DNA of 64,000 nt from Lepturacanthus savala (Eukaryota > Chordata > Actinopteri > Scombriformes > Trichiuridae): NCBI GenBank assembly GCA_030544235.1, contig CM060474.1, positions 62,001-126,000 on the forward strand. The letters are read 5' to 3'. This document shows, one piece after another, positions 30,303 through 43,599 of this stretch. The notes under the pieces were generated by a model. It searched no databases and was not told the DNA's origin. It worked only from the letters and a program-made list of their open reading frames with translations. A program made the position numbers and the translations under genes. Positions within the stretch are counted from its first letter, which is position 1. Each line of letters starts with the position of its first letter.

Positions 30303-30690
30303 GCGTGAATTGTCTAGTTTTTCTTTAACTTTACTTCTCATCATTACAGACATTGATTTCAACAACAACATCATTACATACTCACAATACATTTTAACTT
30401 TTAATTTAATGTTAGTATAGGCATTTCAGGCACTAGAGTGCGTTTGACCACTGTTGTTGACACAGTTGTTCTTCCTTGTACCCACTGGTGTATGTAAAGC
30501 CTTATATTTGAGATTGAACAAGGCCTTCCCATGGCTTCTTGATGAAATTATTTAAATTCATGTGGCCTTCTGTCACCTTTGTGCTGTTCCTGTAATAACC
30601 CCAGTGGTGACCTTTATGCCAAAAGAATTTCACTTTGTTACTATAGATGTCTGGATTCTGGATGTCTGGAAAACGATATCGGACTTTCCC
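30303..30690 (+). repeat. Satellite leader, copy 2
   Basis: Same orientation and nearly the same sequence as 6,711-7,094, up to the join with the first satellite monomer (TTTCCCAGGTGAATTTCTAA). Small differences include a five-base TTTAA insertion near 30,400. The leader-array arrangement at two places in one window argues that leader and satellite form one unit. Confidence 0.9.
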
Positions 30691-30933
30691 AGGTGAATTT
30701 CTAATCCAAAACTATACCATTGCACATAAAATGAAAGGTAAATAAGATTTTCTGTAAAAAAATATTGCACTGATTAGGCCGACATAGCTTTCTATCTTAT
30801 TGTGCTCTTCAGAATGAGAGAAAGATTCTGGAGCCATAAAAACTTTAAAACATGAACCACATGAAAACAATAGCTTTCCCAGGTGAATTCTTAATGTAAA
30901 ACTATACCATTGTACATAAAATCAAAGGTAAAC

Positions 30934-31011
30934 AAGATTTTCTGTAAAACTCTTATGGTTTTACAGAAAATCTTGAAAGGTATGTAGGCCTGATTAGGCC
31001 TACATACCTTT
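30934..31011. repeat. Two adjacent perfect hairpins inside an edge monomer
   Basis: A 17-bp stem (30,934-30,950 with 30,958-30,974, 7-base loop) followed immediately by a 16-bp stem (30,976-30,991 with 30,996-31,011, 4-base loop). Both stems are made of satellite sequence (TTTTCTGTAAAA and GTAGGCCT), so a piece of monomer was copied in inverted orientation. This stretches the local unit spacing to about 221 bp. Confidence 0.9.
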
Positions 31012-32599
31012 TTATCTTTTAGGCTCTTCAGACCGAGAGAATGCTTCTGGAGCCATAAAAAGTTTAAAACATGAACCACATGAAAACAATAGCTTTTCCA
31101 GGTGAATTTGTAGTTCAAAACTATACCGTTTTCCGTAAAGTAAAAGGTAAACAAGATTTTCTGTAAAAATATTGCACTGATTTAGACGTACATCACTTTT
31201 TATCTTATTGTGCTCTTCAGACCGAGAGAAAGCTTCGGGAGCCATAAAAAGTTTAAAACATGAACCAAATGAAAACAATAGCTTTCCCAGATGAAATTCT
31301 AATCCCAAACTATACCATTTCACACAAAGTAAAAGGTAAATAAGATTTTCTGTAAAAATATTTCACTGATTTAGATGTACATGGCTTTTTACCTCATTGT
31401 GCTCTTCCGACCGAGAGAATGCATATGGAGCAATAAAAACTTTAAAACAAAAACCACATGAAAACAATAGCTTTTCCAGGCGAATTTCTGATCCAAAACT
31501 ATACCATTTTACATTTAGTAAAAGGTAAATAAGATTTTCTATAAAAATATTGTACTGATTTAGGTCTACATAGCATTTTGTCTTTTTGTGCTCTTCAGAC
31601 CGAGAGAATGCATATGGAGCAATAAAAACTTTAAAACACAAACCACATGAAAACAATAGCTTTTCCAGGTGAATTTCTGATCCAAAACTGTACCATTTCA
31701 CATAAAGTTAAAGGTAAATAAGATTTTCTATAAAAATATTGTTCTGATTTAGACTTATATAGCTTTTTGTCTTTTTGTGCTCTTCAGACCGAGAGAATGC
31801 ATATGGAGCAATAAAAACTTTAAAACACAAACCACATGAAAACAATAGCTTTTCCATGTGAATTTCTGATCCAAAACTATACCATTTCACATAAAGTAAA
31901 AGGTAAATAAGTTTTTCTATAAAAATATTGTACTGATTTAGGCCTATATAACTTTTTGTCTTTTTGGGCTCTTCAGACCGAGAGAATGCATATGGAGCAA
32001 TAAAAACTTTAAAACAAAAACCACATGAAAACAATAGCTTTTCCAGGTGAATTTCTGATCCAAAACTATACCATTTCACATAAAGTAAAAGGTAAATAAG
32101 TTTTTCTATAAAAAATATTGTACTGATTTAGGCCTATATAGCTTTTTGTCTTTTTGGGCTCTTCAGACCGAGAGAATGCATATGGAGCAATAAAAACTTT
32201 AAAACACAAACCACATGAAAACAATAGCTTTTCCAGGTGAATTTCTGATCCAAAACTATACCATTTTACATATAGTAAAAGGTAAATAAGATTTTCTGTA
32301 AAAATATTGTACTGATTCAGGCCTACATAGCTTTTGGTCTTTTTGTGCTCTTCCGACCGAGAGAATGCATATGGAGCAATAAAAACTTTAAAACACAAAC
32401 CACATGAAAACAATAGCTTTTCCAGGTGAATTTCTGATCCAAAACTGTACCATTTCACATAAAGTTAAAGGTAAATAAGATTTTCTATAAAAATATTGTT
32501 CTGATTTAGACTTATATAGCTTTTTGTCTTTTTGTGCTCTTCAGACCGAGAGAATGCATATGGAGCAATAAAAACTTTAAAACACAAACCACATGAAAA

Positions 32600-35500
32600 C
32601 AATAGCTTTTCCAGGTGAATTTCTGATCCAAAACTATACCATTTCACATAAAGTAAAAGGTAAATAAGTTTTTCTATACAAATATTGTACTGATTTAGGC
32701 CTATATAGCTTTTTGTCTTTTTGGGCTCTTCAGACCGAGAGAATGCATATGGAGCAATAAAAACTTTAAAACACAAACCACATGAAAACAATAGCTTTTC
32801 CAGGTGAATTTCTGATCCAAAACTATACCATTTCACATAAAGTAAAAGGTAAATAAGTTTTTCTATAAAAATATTGTACTGATTTAGGCCTATATAGCTT
32901 TTTGTCTTTTTGGGCTCTTCAGACCGAGAGAATGCATATGGAGCAATAAAAACTTTAAAACACAAACCACATGAAAACAATAGCTTTTCCAGGTGAATTT
33001 CTGATCCAAAACTATACCATTTCACATAAAGTAAAAGGTAAATAAGTTTTTCTATAAAAATATTGTACTGATTTAGGCCTATATAGCTTTTTGTCTTTTT
33101 GGGCTCTTCAGGCCGAGAGAATGCATATGGAGAAATAAAAACTTTAAAACACAAACCACATGAAAACAATAGCTTTTCCAGGTGAATTTCTGATCCAAAA
33201 CTATACCATTTCACATAAAGTTAAAGGTAAATAAGATTTTCTATAAAAATATTGTTCTGATTTAGGCTTACATAGCTTTTTGTCTTTTTGTGCTCTTCAG
33301 ACCGAGAGAATGCATATGGAGCAATAAAAACTTTAAAACACAAACCACATGAAAACAATAGCTTTTCCAGGTGAATTTCTGATCCAAAACTATACCATTT
33401 TACATATAGTAAAAGGTAAATGAGATTTTCTGTAAAAATATTGTACTGATTCAGGCCTACATAGCTTTTGGTCTTTTTGTGCTCTTCCGACCGAGAGAAT
33501 GCATATGGAGCAATAAAAACTGTAAAACACAAACCACATGAAAACAATAGCTTTTCCAGGTGAATTTCTGATCCAAAACTGTACCATTTCACATAAAGTT
33601 AAAGGTAAATAAGATTTTCTATAAAAATATTGTTCTGATTTAGACTTATATAGCTTTTTGTCTTTTTGTGCTCTTCAGACCGAGAGAATGCATATGGAGC
33701 AATAAAAACTTTAAAACACAAACCACATGAAAACAATAGCTTTTCCAGGTGAATTTCTGATCCAAAACTATACCATTTCACATAAAGTAAAAGGTAAATA
33801 AGTTTTTCTATACAAATATTGTACTGATTTAGGCCTATATAGCTTTTTGTCTTTTTGGGCTCTTCAGACCGAGAGAATGCATATGGAGCAATAAAAACTT
33901 TAAAACACAAACCACATGAAAACAATAGCTTTTCCAGGTGAATTTCTGATCCAAAACTATACCATTTCACATAAAGTAAAAGGTAAATAAGTTTTTCTAT
34001 AAAAATATTGTACTGATTTAGGCCTATATAGCTTTTTGTCTTTTTGGGCTCTTCAGACCGAGAGAATGCATATGGAGCAATAAAAACTTTAAAACACAAA
34101 CCACATGAAAACAATAGCTTTTCCAGGTGAATTTCTGATCCAAAACTATACCATTTCACATAAAGTAAAAGGTAAATAAGTTTTTCTATACAAATATTGT
34201 ACTGATTTAGGCCTATATAGCTTTTTGTCTTTTTGGGCTCTTCAGACCGAGAGAATGCATATGGAGCAATAAAAACTTTAAAACACAAACCACATGAAAA
34301 CAATAGCTTTTCCAGGTGAATTTCTGATCCAAAACTATACCATTTCACATAAAGTAAAAGGTAAATAAGTTTTTCTATAAAAATATTGTACTGATTTAGG
34401 CCTATATAGCTTTTTGTCTTTTTGGGCTCTTCAGACCGAGAGAATGCATATGGAGCAATAAAAACTTTAAAACACAAACGACATGAAAACAATAGCTTTT
34501 CCAGGTGAATTTCTGATCCAAAACTATACCATTTCACATAAAGTAAAAGGTAAATAAGTTTTTCTATGAAAATATTGTACTGATTTAGGCCTATATAGCT
34601 TTTTGTCTTTTTGGGCTCTTCAGACCGAGAGAATGCATATGGAGCAATAAAAACTTTAAAACACAAACCACATGAAAACAATAGCTTTTCCAGGTGAATT
34701 TCTGATCCAAAACTATACCATTTCATATAAAGTAAAAGGTAAATAAGTTTTTCTATAAAAATATTGTACTGATTTAGGCCTATATAGCTATTTGTCTTTT
34801 TGGGCTCTTCAGACCGAGAGAATGCATATGGAGCAATAAAAACTTTAAAACACAAACCACATGAAAACAATAGCTTTTCCAGGTGAATTTCTGATCCAAA
34901 ACTATACCATTTCACATAAAGTAAAAGGTAAATAAGTTTTTCTATGAAAATATTGTACTGATTTAGGCCTATATAGCTTTTTGTCTTTTTGGGCTCTTCA
35001 GACCGAGAGAATGCATATGGAGCAATAAAAACTTTAAAACACAAACCACATGAAAACAATAGCTTTTCCAGGTGAATTTCTGATCCAAAACTATACCATT
35101 TTACATATAGTAAAAGGTAAATAAGATTTTCTGTAAAAATATTGTACTGATTTAGGCCTACATAGCTTTTGGTCTTTTTGTGCTCTTCCGACCGAGAGAA
35201 TGCATATGGAGCAATAAAAACTTTAAAAGACAAACCACATGAAAACAATAGCTTTTCCAGGTGAATTTCTGATCCAAAACTATACCATTTCACATGAAGT
35301 AAAAGGTAAATAAGTTTTTCTATAAAAATATTGTACTGATTTAGGCCTATAATAGCTTTTTGTCTTTTTGGGCTCTTCAGACCGAGAGAATGCATATGGA
35401 GCAATAAAAACTTTAAAACACAAACCACATGAAAACAATAGTTTTTCCAGGTGAATTTCTGATCCAAAACTATACCATTTTACATAAAGTAAAAGGTAAA

Positions 35501-37700
35501 TAAGTTTTTCTATGAAAATATTGTACTGATTTAGGCCTATATAGCTTTTTGTCTTTTTGGGCTCTTCAGACCGAGAGAATGCATATGGAGCAATAAAAAC
35601 TTTAAAACACAAACCACATGAAAACAATAGCTTTTCCAGGTGAATTTCTGATCCAAAACTATACCATTTTACATAAAGTAAAAGGTAAATAAGTTTTTCT
35701 ATGAAAATATTGTACTGATTTAGGCCTATATAGCTTTTTGTCTTTTTGGGCTCTTCAGACCGAGAGAATGCATATGGAGCAATAAAAACTTTAAAACACA
35801 AACCACATGAAAACAATAGCTTTTCCAGGTGAATTTCTGATCCAAAACTATACCATTTCATATAAAGTAAAAGGTAAATAAGTTTTTCTATAAAAATATT
35901 GTACTGATTTAGGCCTATATAGCTATTTGTCTTTTTGGGCTCTTCAGACCGAGAGAATGCATATGGAGCAATAAAAACTTTAAAACACAAACCACATGAA
36001 AACAATAGCTTTTCCAGGTGAATTTCTGATCCAAAACTATACCATTTCACATAAAGTAAAAGGTAAATAAGTTTTTCTATGAAAATATTGTACTGATTTA
36101 GGCCTATATAGCTTTTTGTCTTTTTGGGCTCTTCAGACCGAGAGAATGCATATGGAGCAATAAAAACTTTAAAACACAAACCACATGAAAACAATAGCTT
36201 TTCCAGGTGAATTTCTGATCCAAAACTATACCATTTTACATATAGTAAAAGGTAAATAAGATTTTCTGTAAAAATATTGTACTGATTTAGGCCTACATAG
36301 CTTTTGGTCTTTTTGTGCTCTTCCGACCGAGAGAATGCATATGGAGCAATAAAAACTTTAAAAGACAAACCACATGAAAACAATAGCTTTTCCAGGTGAA
36401 TTTCTGATCCAAAACTATACCATTTCACATGAAGTAAAAGGTAAATAAGTTTTTCTATAAAAATATTGTACTGATTTAGGCCTATAATAGCTTTTTGTCT
36501 TTTTGGGCTCTTCAGACCGAGAGAATGCATATGGAGCAATAAAAACTTTAAAACACAAACCACATGAAAACAATAGTTTTTCCAGGTGAATTTCTGATCC
36601 AAAACTATACCATTTTACATAAAGTAAAAGGTAAATAAGTTTTTCTATGAAAATATTGTACTGATTTAGGCCTATATAGCTTTTTGTCTTTTTGGGCTCT
36701 TCAGACCGAGAGAATGCATATGGAGCAATAAAAACTTTAAAACACAAACCACATGAAAACAATAGCTTTTCCAGGTGAATTTCTGATCCAAAACTATACC
36801 ATTTTACATAAAGTAAAAGGTAAATAAGTTTTTCTATGAAAATATTGTACTGATTTAGGCCTATATAGCTTTTTGTCTTTTTGGGCTCTTCAGACCGAGA
36901 GAATGCATATGGAGCAATAAAAACTTTAAAACACAAACCACATGAAAACAATAGCTTTTCCAGGTGAATTTCTGATCCAAAACTGTACCATTTCACATAA
37001 AGTTAAAGGTAAATAAGATTTTCTATAAAAATATTGTTCTGATTTAGGCTTATATAGCTTTTTGTCTTTTTGTGCTGTTCAGACCGAGAGAATGCATATG
37101 GAGCAATAAAAACTTTAAAACACAAACCACATGAAAACAATAGCTTTTCCAGGTGAATTTCTGATCCAAAACTATACCATTTCACATAAAGTAAAAGGTA
37201 AATAAGTTTTTCTATGAAAATATTGTACTGATTTAGGCCTATATAGCTTTTTGTCTTTTTGGGCTCTTCAGACCGAGAGAATGCATATGGAGCAATAAAA
37301 ACTTTAAAACACAAACCACATGAAAACAATAGCTTTTCCAGGTGAATTTCTGATCCAAAACTATACCATTTTACATATAGTAAAAGGTAAATAAGATTTT
37401 CTGTAAAAATATTGTACTGATTTAGGCCTACATAGCTTTTGGTCTTTTTGTGCTCTTCCGACCGAGAGAATGCATATGGAGCAATAAAAACTTTAAAAGA
37501 CAAACCACATGAAAACAATAGTTTTTCCAGGTGAATTTCTGATCGAAAACTATACCATTTTACATAAAGTAAAAGGTAAATAAGTTTTTCTATGAAAATA
37601 TTGTACTGATTTAGGCCTATATAGCTTTTTGTCTTTTTGGGCTCTTCAGACCGAGAGAATGCATATGGAGCAATAAAAACTTTAAAACACAAACCACATG
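32600..37700 (-). repeat. Higher-order block A (5,105-bp duplication, first copy)
   Basis: Rare variants at 33,100-33,132 (GGCCGAGAGA, GGAGAAATAAA), 33,520 (AAAACTGTAAAAC), 34,479 (AAACGACATG) and 37,541 (GATCGAAAAC) recur exactly 5,105 bp downstream. 5,105 equals 27 monomers of 189 bp plus two extra bases. Edges are given to within about 100-200 bp. Confidence 0.85.
35280..36602 (-). repeat. Nested 1,135-bp duplication inside blocks A and B
   Basis: The unusual 190-bp monomer with CCTATAATAGC occurs at about 35,350 and again at about 36,485, a step of 1,135 bp (six monomers plus one base). The same pair recurs in block B at about 40,455 and 41,590. The 1,135-bp event therefore came before the 5,105-bp event. 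Confidence 0.8.
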
Positions 37701-37704
37701 AAAA

Positions 37705-40700
37705 CAATAGCTTTTCCAGGTGAATTTCTGATCCAAAACTATACCATTTCACATAAAGTAAAAGGTAAATAAGTTTTTCTATACAAATATTGTACTGATT
37801 TAGGCCTATATAGCTTTTTGTCTTTTTGGGCTCTTCAGACCGAGAGAATGCATATGGAGCAATAAAAACTTTAAAACACAAACCACATGAAAACAATAGC
37901 TTTTCCAGGTGAATTTCTGATCCAAAACTATACCATTTCACATAAAGTAAAAGGTAAATAAGTTTTTCTATAAAAATATTGTACTGATTTAGGCCTATAT
38001 AGCTTTTTGTCTTTTTGGGCTCTTCAGACCGAGAGAATGCATATGGAGCAATAAAAACTTTAAAACACAAACCACATGAAAACAATAGCTTTTCCAGGTG
38101 AATTTCTGATCCAAAACTATACCATTTCACATAAAGTAAAAGGTAAATAAGTTTTTCTATAAAAATATTGTACTGATTTAGGCCTATATAGCTTTTTGTC
38201 TTTTTGGGCTCTTCAGGCCGAGAGAATGCATATGGAGAAATAAAAACTTTAAAACACAAACCACATGAAAACAATAGCTTTTCCAGGTGAATTTCTGATC
38301 CAAAACTATACCATTTCACATAAAGTTAAAGGTAAATAAGATTTTCTATAAAAATATTGTTCTGATTTAGGCTTACATAGCTTTTTGTCTTTTTGTGCTC
38401 TTCAGACCGAGAGAATGCATATGGAGCAATAAAAACTTTAAAACACAAACCACATGAAAACAATAGCTTTTCCAGGTGAATTTCTGATCCAAAACTATAC
38501 CATTTTACATATAGTAAAAGGTAAATGAGATTTTCTGTAAAAATATTGTACTGATTCAGGCCTACATAGCTTTTGGTCTTTTTGTGCTCTTCCGACCGAG
38601 AGAATGCATATGGAGCAATAAAAACTGTAAAACACAAACCACATGAAAACAATAGCTTTTCCAGGTGAATTTCTGATCCAAAACTGTACCATTTCACATA
38701 AAGTTAAAGGTAAATAAGATTTTCTATAAAAATATTGTTCTGATTTAGACTTATATAGCTTTTTGTCTTTTTGTGCTCTTCAGACCGAGAGAATGCATAT
38801 GGAGCAATAAAAACTTTAAAACACAAACCACATGAAAACAATAGCTTTTCCAGGTGAATTTCTGATCCAAAACTATACCATTTCACATAAAGTAAAAGGT
38901 AAATAAGTTTTTCTATACAAATATTGTACTGATTTAGGCCTATATAGCTTTTTGTCTTTTTGGGCTCTTCAGACCGAGAGAATGCATATGGAGCAATAAA
39001 AACTTTAAAACACAAACCACATGAAAACAATAGCTTTTCCAGGTGAATTTCTGATCCAAAACTATACCATTTCACATAAAGTAAAAGGTAAATAAGTTTT
39101 TCTATAAAAATATTGTACTGATTTAGGCCTATATAGCTTTTTGTCTTTTTGGGCTCTTCAGACCGAGAGAATGCATATGGAGCAATAAAAACTTTAAAAC
39201 ACAAACCACATGAAAATAATAGCTTTTCCAGGTGAATTTCTGATCCAAAACTATACCATTTCACATAAAGTAAAAGGTAAATAAGTTTTTCTATACAAAT
39301 ATTGTACTGATTTAGGCCTATATAGCTTTTTGTCTTTTTGGGCTCTTCAGACCGAGAGAATGCATATGGAGCAATAAAAACTTTAAAACACAAACCACAT
39401 GAAAACAATAGCTTTTCCAGGTGAATTTCTGATCCAAAACTATACCATTTCACATAAAGTAAAAGGTAAATAAGTTTTTCTATAAAAATATTGTACTGAT
39501 TTAGGCCTATATAGCTTTTTGTCTTTTTGGGCTCTTCAGACCGAGAGAATGCATATGGAGCAATAAAAACTTTAAAACACAAACGACATGAAAACAATAG
39601 CTTTTCCAGGTGAATTTCTGATCCAAAACTATACCATTTCACATAAAGTAAAAGGTAAATAAGTTTTTCTATGAAAATATTGTACTGATTTAGGCCTATA
39701 TAGCTTTTTGTCTTTTTGGGCTCTTCAGACCGAGAGAATGCATATGGAGCAATAAAAACTTTAAAACACAAACCACATGAAAACAATAGCTTTTCCAGGT
39801 GAATTTCTGATCCAAAACTATACCATTTCATATAAAGTAAAAGGAAAATAAGTTTTTCTATAAAAATATTGTACTGATTTAGGCCTATATAGCTATTTGT
39901 CTTTTTGGGCTCTTCAGACCGAGAGAATGCATATGGAGCAATAAAAACTTTAAAACACAAACCACATGAAAACAATAGCTTTTCCAGGTGAATTTCTGAT
40001 CCAAAACTATACCATTTCACATAAAGTAAAAGGTAAATAAGTTTTTCTATGAAAATATTGTACTGATTTAGGCCTATATAGCTTTTTGTCTTTTTGGGCT
40101 CTTCAGACCGAGAGAATGCATATGGAGCAATAAAAACTTTAAAACACAAACCACATGAAAACAATAGCTTTTCCAGGTGAATTTCTGATCCAAAACTATA
40201 CCATTTTACATATAGTAAAAGGTAAATAAGATTTTCTGTAAAAATATTGTACTGATTTAGGCCTACATAGCTTTTGGTCTTTTTGTGCTCTTCCGACCGA
40301 GAGAATGCATATGGAGCAATAAAAACTTTAAAAGACAAACCACATGAAAACAATAGCTTTTCCAGGTGAATTTCTGATCCAAAACTATACCATTTCACAT
40401 GAAGTAAAAGGTAAATAAGTTTTTCTATAAAAATATTGTACTGATTTAGGCCTATAATAGCTTTTTGTCTTTTTGGGCTCTTCAGACCGAGAGAATGCAT
40501 ATGGAGCAATAAAAACTTTAAAACACAAACCACATGAAAACAATAGTTTTTCCAGGTGAATTTCTGATCCAAAACTATACCATTTTACATAAAGTAAAAG
40601 GTAAATAAGTTTTTCTATGAAAATATTGTACTGATTTAGGCCTATATAGCTTTTTGTCTTTTTGGGCTCTTCAGACCGAGAGAATGCATATGGAGCAATA

Positions 40701-42805
40701 AAAACTTTAAAACACAAACCACATGAAAACAATAGCTTTTCCAGGTGAATTTCTGATCCAAAACTATACCATTTTACATAAAGTAAAAGGTAAATAAGTT
40801 TTTCTATGAAAATATTGTACTGATTTAGGCCTATATAGCTTTTTGTCTTTTTGGGCTCTTCAGACCGAGAGAATGCATATGGAGCAATAAAAACTTTAAA
40901 ACACAAACCACATGAAAACAATAGCTTTTCCAGGTGAATTTCTGATCCAAAACTATACCATTTCATATAAAGTAAAAGGTAAATAAGTTTTTCTATAAAA
41001 ATATTGTACTGATTTAGGCCTATATAGCTATTTGTCTTTTTGGGCTCTTCAGACCGAGAGAATGCATATGGAGCAATAAAAACTTTAAAACACAAACCAC
41101 ATGAAAACAATAGCTTTTCCAGGTGAATTTCTGATCCAAAACTATACCATTTCACATAAAGTAAAAGGTAAATAAGTTTTTCTATGAAAATATTGTACTG
41201 ATTTAGGCCTATATAGCTTTTTGTCTTTTTGGGCTCTTCAGACCGAGAGAATGCATATGGAGCAATAAAAACTTTAAAACACAAACCACATGAAAACAAT
41301 AGCTTTTCCAGGTGAATTTCTGATCCAAAACTATACCATTTTACATATAGTAAAAGGTAAATAAGATTTTCTGTAAAAATATTGTACTGATTTAGGCCTA
41401 CATAGCTTTTGGTCTTTTTGTGCTCTTCCGACCGAGAGAATGCATATGGAGCAATAAAAACTTTAAAAGACAAACCACATGAAAACAATAGCTTTTCCAG
41501 GTGAATTTCTGATCCAAAACTATACCATTTCACATGAAGTAAAAGGTAAATAAGTTTTTCTATAAAAATATTGTACTGATTTAGGCCTATAATAGCTTTT
41601 TGTCTTTTTGGGCTCTTCAGACCGAGAGAATGCATATGGAGCAATAAAAACTTTAAAACACAAACCACATGAAAACAATAGTTTTTCCAGGTGAATTTCT
41701 GATCCAAAACTATACCATTTTACATAAAGTAAAAGGTAAATAAGTTTTTCTATGAAAATATTGTACTGATTTAGGCCTATATAGCTTTTTGTCTTTTTGG
41801 GCTCTTCAGACCGAGAGAATGCATATGGAGCAATAAAAACTTTAAAACACAAACCACATGAAAACAATAGCTTTTCCAGGTGAATTTCTGATCCAAAACT
41901 ATACCATTTTACATAAAGTAAAAGGTAAATAAGTTTTTCTATGAAAATATTGTACTGATTTAGGCCTATATAGCTTTTTGTCTTTTTGGGCTCTTCAGAC
42001 CGAGAGAATGCATATGGAGCAATAAAAACTTTAAAACACAAACCACATGAAAACAATAGCTTTTCCAGGTGAATTTCTGATCCAAAACTGTACCATTTCA
42101 CATAAAGTTAAAGGTAAATAAGATTTTCTATAAAAATATTGTTCTGATTTAGGCTTATATAGCTTTTTGTCTTTTTGTGCTGTTCAGACCGAGAGAATGC
42201 ATATGGAGCAATAAAAACTTTAAAACACAAACCACATGAAAACAATAGCTTTTCCAGGTGAATTTCTGATCCAAAACTATACCATTTCACATAAAGTAAA
42301 AGGTAAATAAGTTTTTCTATGAAAATATTGTACTGATTTAGGCCTATATAGCTTTTTGTCTTTTTGGGCTCTTCAGACCGAGAGAATGCATATGGAGCAA
42401 TAAAAACTTTAAAACACAAACCACATGAAAACAATAGCTTTTCCAGGTGAATTTCTGATCCAAAACTATACCATTTTACATATAGTAAAAGGTAAATAAG
42501 ATTTTCTGTAAAAATATTGTACTGATTTAGGCCTACATAGCTTTTGGTCTTTTTGTGCTCTTCCGACCGAGAGAATGCATATGGAGCAATAAAAACTTTA
42601 AAAGACAAACCACATGAAAACAATAGTTTTTCCAGGTGAATTTCTGATCGAAAACTATACCATTTTACATAAAGTAAAAGGTAAATAAGTTTTTCTATGA
42701 AAATATTGTACTGATTTAGGCCTATATAGCTTTTTGTCTTTTTGGGCTCTTCAGACCGAGAGAATGCATATGGAGCAATAAAAACTTTAAAACACAAACC
42801 ACATG
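37705..42805 (-). repeat. Higher-order block B (5,105-bp duplication, second copy)
   Basis: Tandem neighbour of block A. The 622-codon open stretch in A (33,599-35,467) and in B (38,704-40,572) differs by a single residue (a T-to-A change near 39,845) plus rare silent changes such as the one near 39,216. Such identity shows a very recent event or ongoing conversion. Confidence 0.85.
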
Positions 42806-43599
42806 AAAACAATAGCTTTTCCAGGTGAATTTCTGATCCAAAACTATACCATTTTACATAAAGTAAAAGGTAAATAAGTTTTTCTATGAAAATATTGTAC
42901 TGATTTAGGCCTATATAGCTTTTTGTCTTTTTGGGCTCTTCAGACCGAGAGAATGCATATGGAGCAATAAAAACTTTAAAACACAAACCACATGAAAACA
43001 ATAGCTTTTCCAGGTGAATTTCTGATCCAAAACTGTCCCATTTCACATAAAGTTAAAGGTAAATAAGATTTTCTATAAAAATATTGTTCTGATTTAGGCT
43101 TATATAGCTTTTTGTCTTTTTGTGCTGTTCAGACCGAGAGAATGCATATGGAGCAATAAAAACTTTAAAACACAAACCACATGAAAACAATAGCTTTTCC
43201 AGGTGAATTTCTGATCCAAAACTATACCATTTCACATAAAGTAAAAGGTAAATAAGTTTTTCTATAAAAATATTGTACTGATTTAGGCCTATATAGCTTT
43301 TTGTCTATTTGGGCTCTTCAGACCGAGAGAATGCATATGGAGCAATAAAAACTTTAAAACACAAACCACATGAAAACAATAGCTTTTCCAGGTGAATTTC
43401 TGATCCAAAACTATACCATTTCACATAAAATAAAAGGTAAATAAGTTTTTCTATAAAAATATTGTACTGATTTAGGCCTATATAGCTTTTTGTCTTTTTG
43501 GGCTCTTCAGACCGAGAGAATGCATTTGGAGCAATAAAAACTTTAAAACACAAACCACATGAAAACAATAGCTTTTCCAGGTGAATTTCTGATCCAAAA

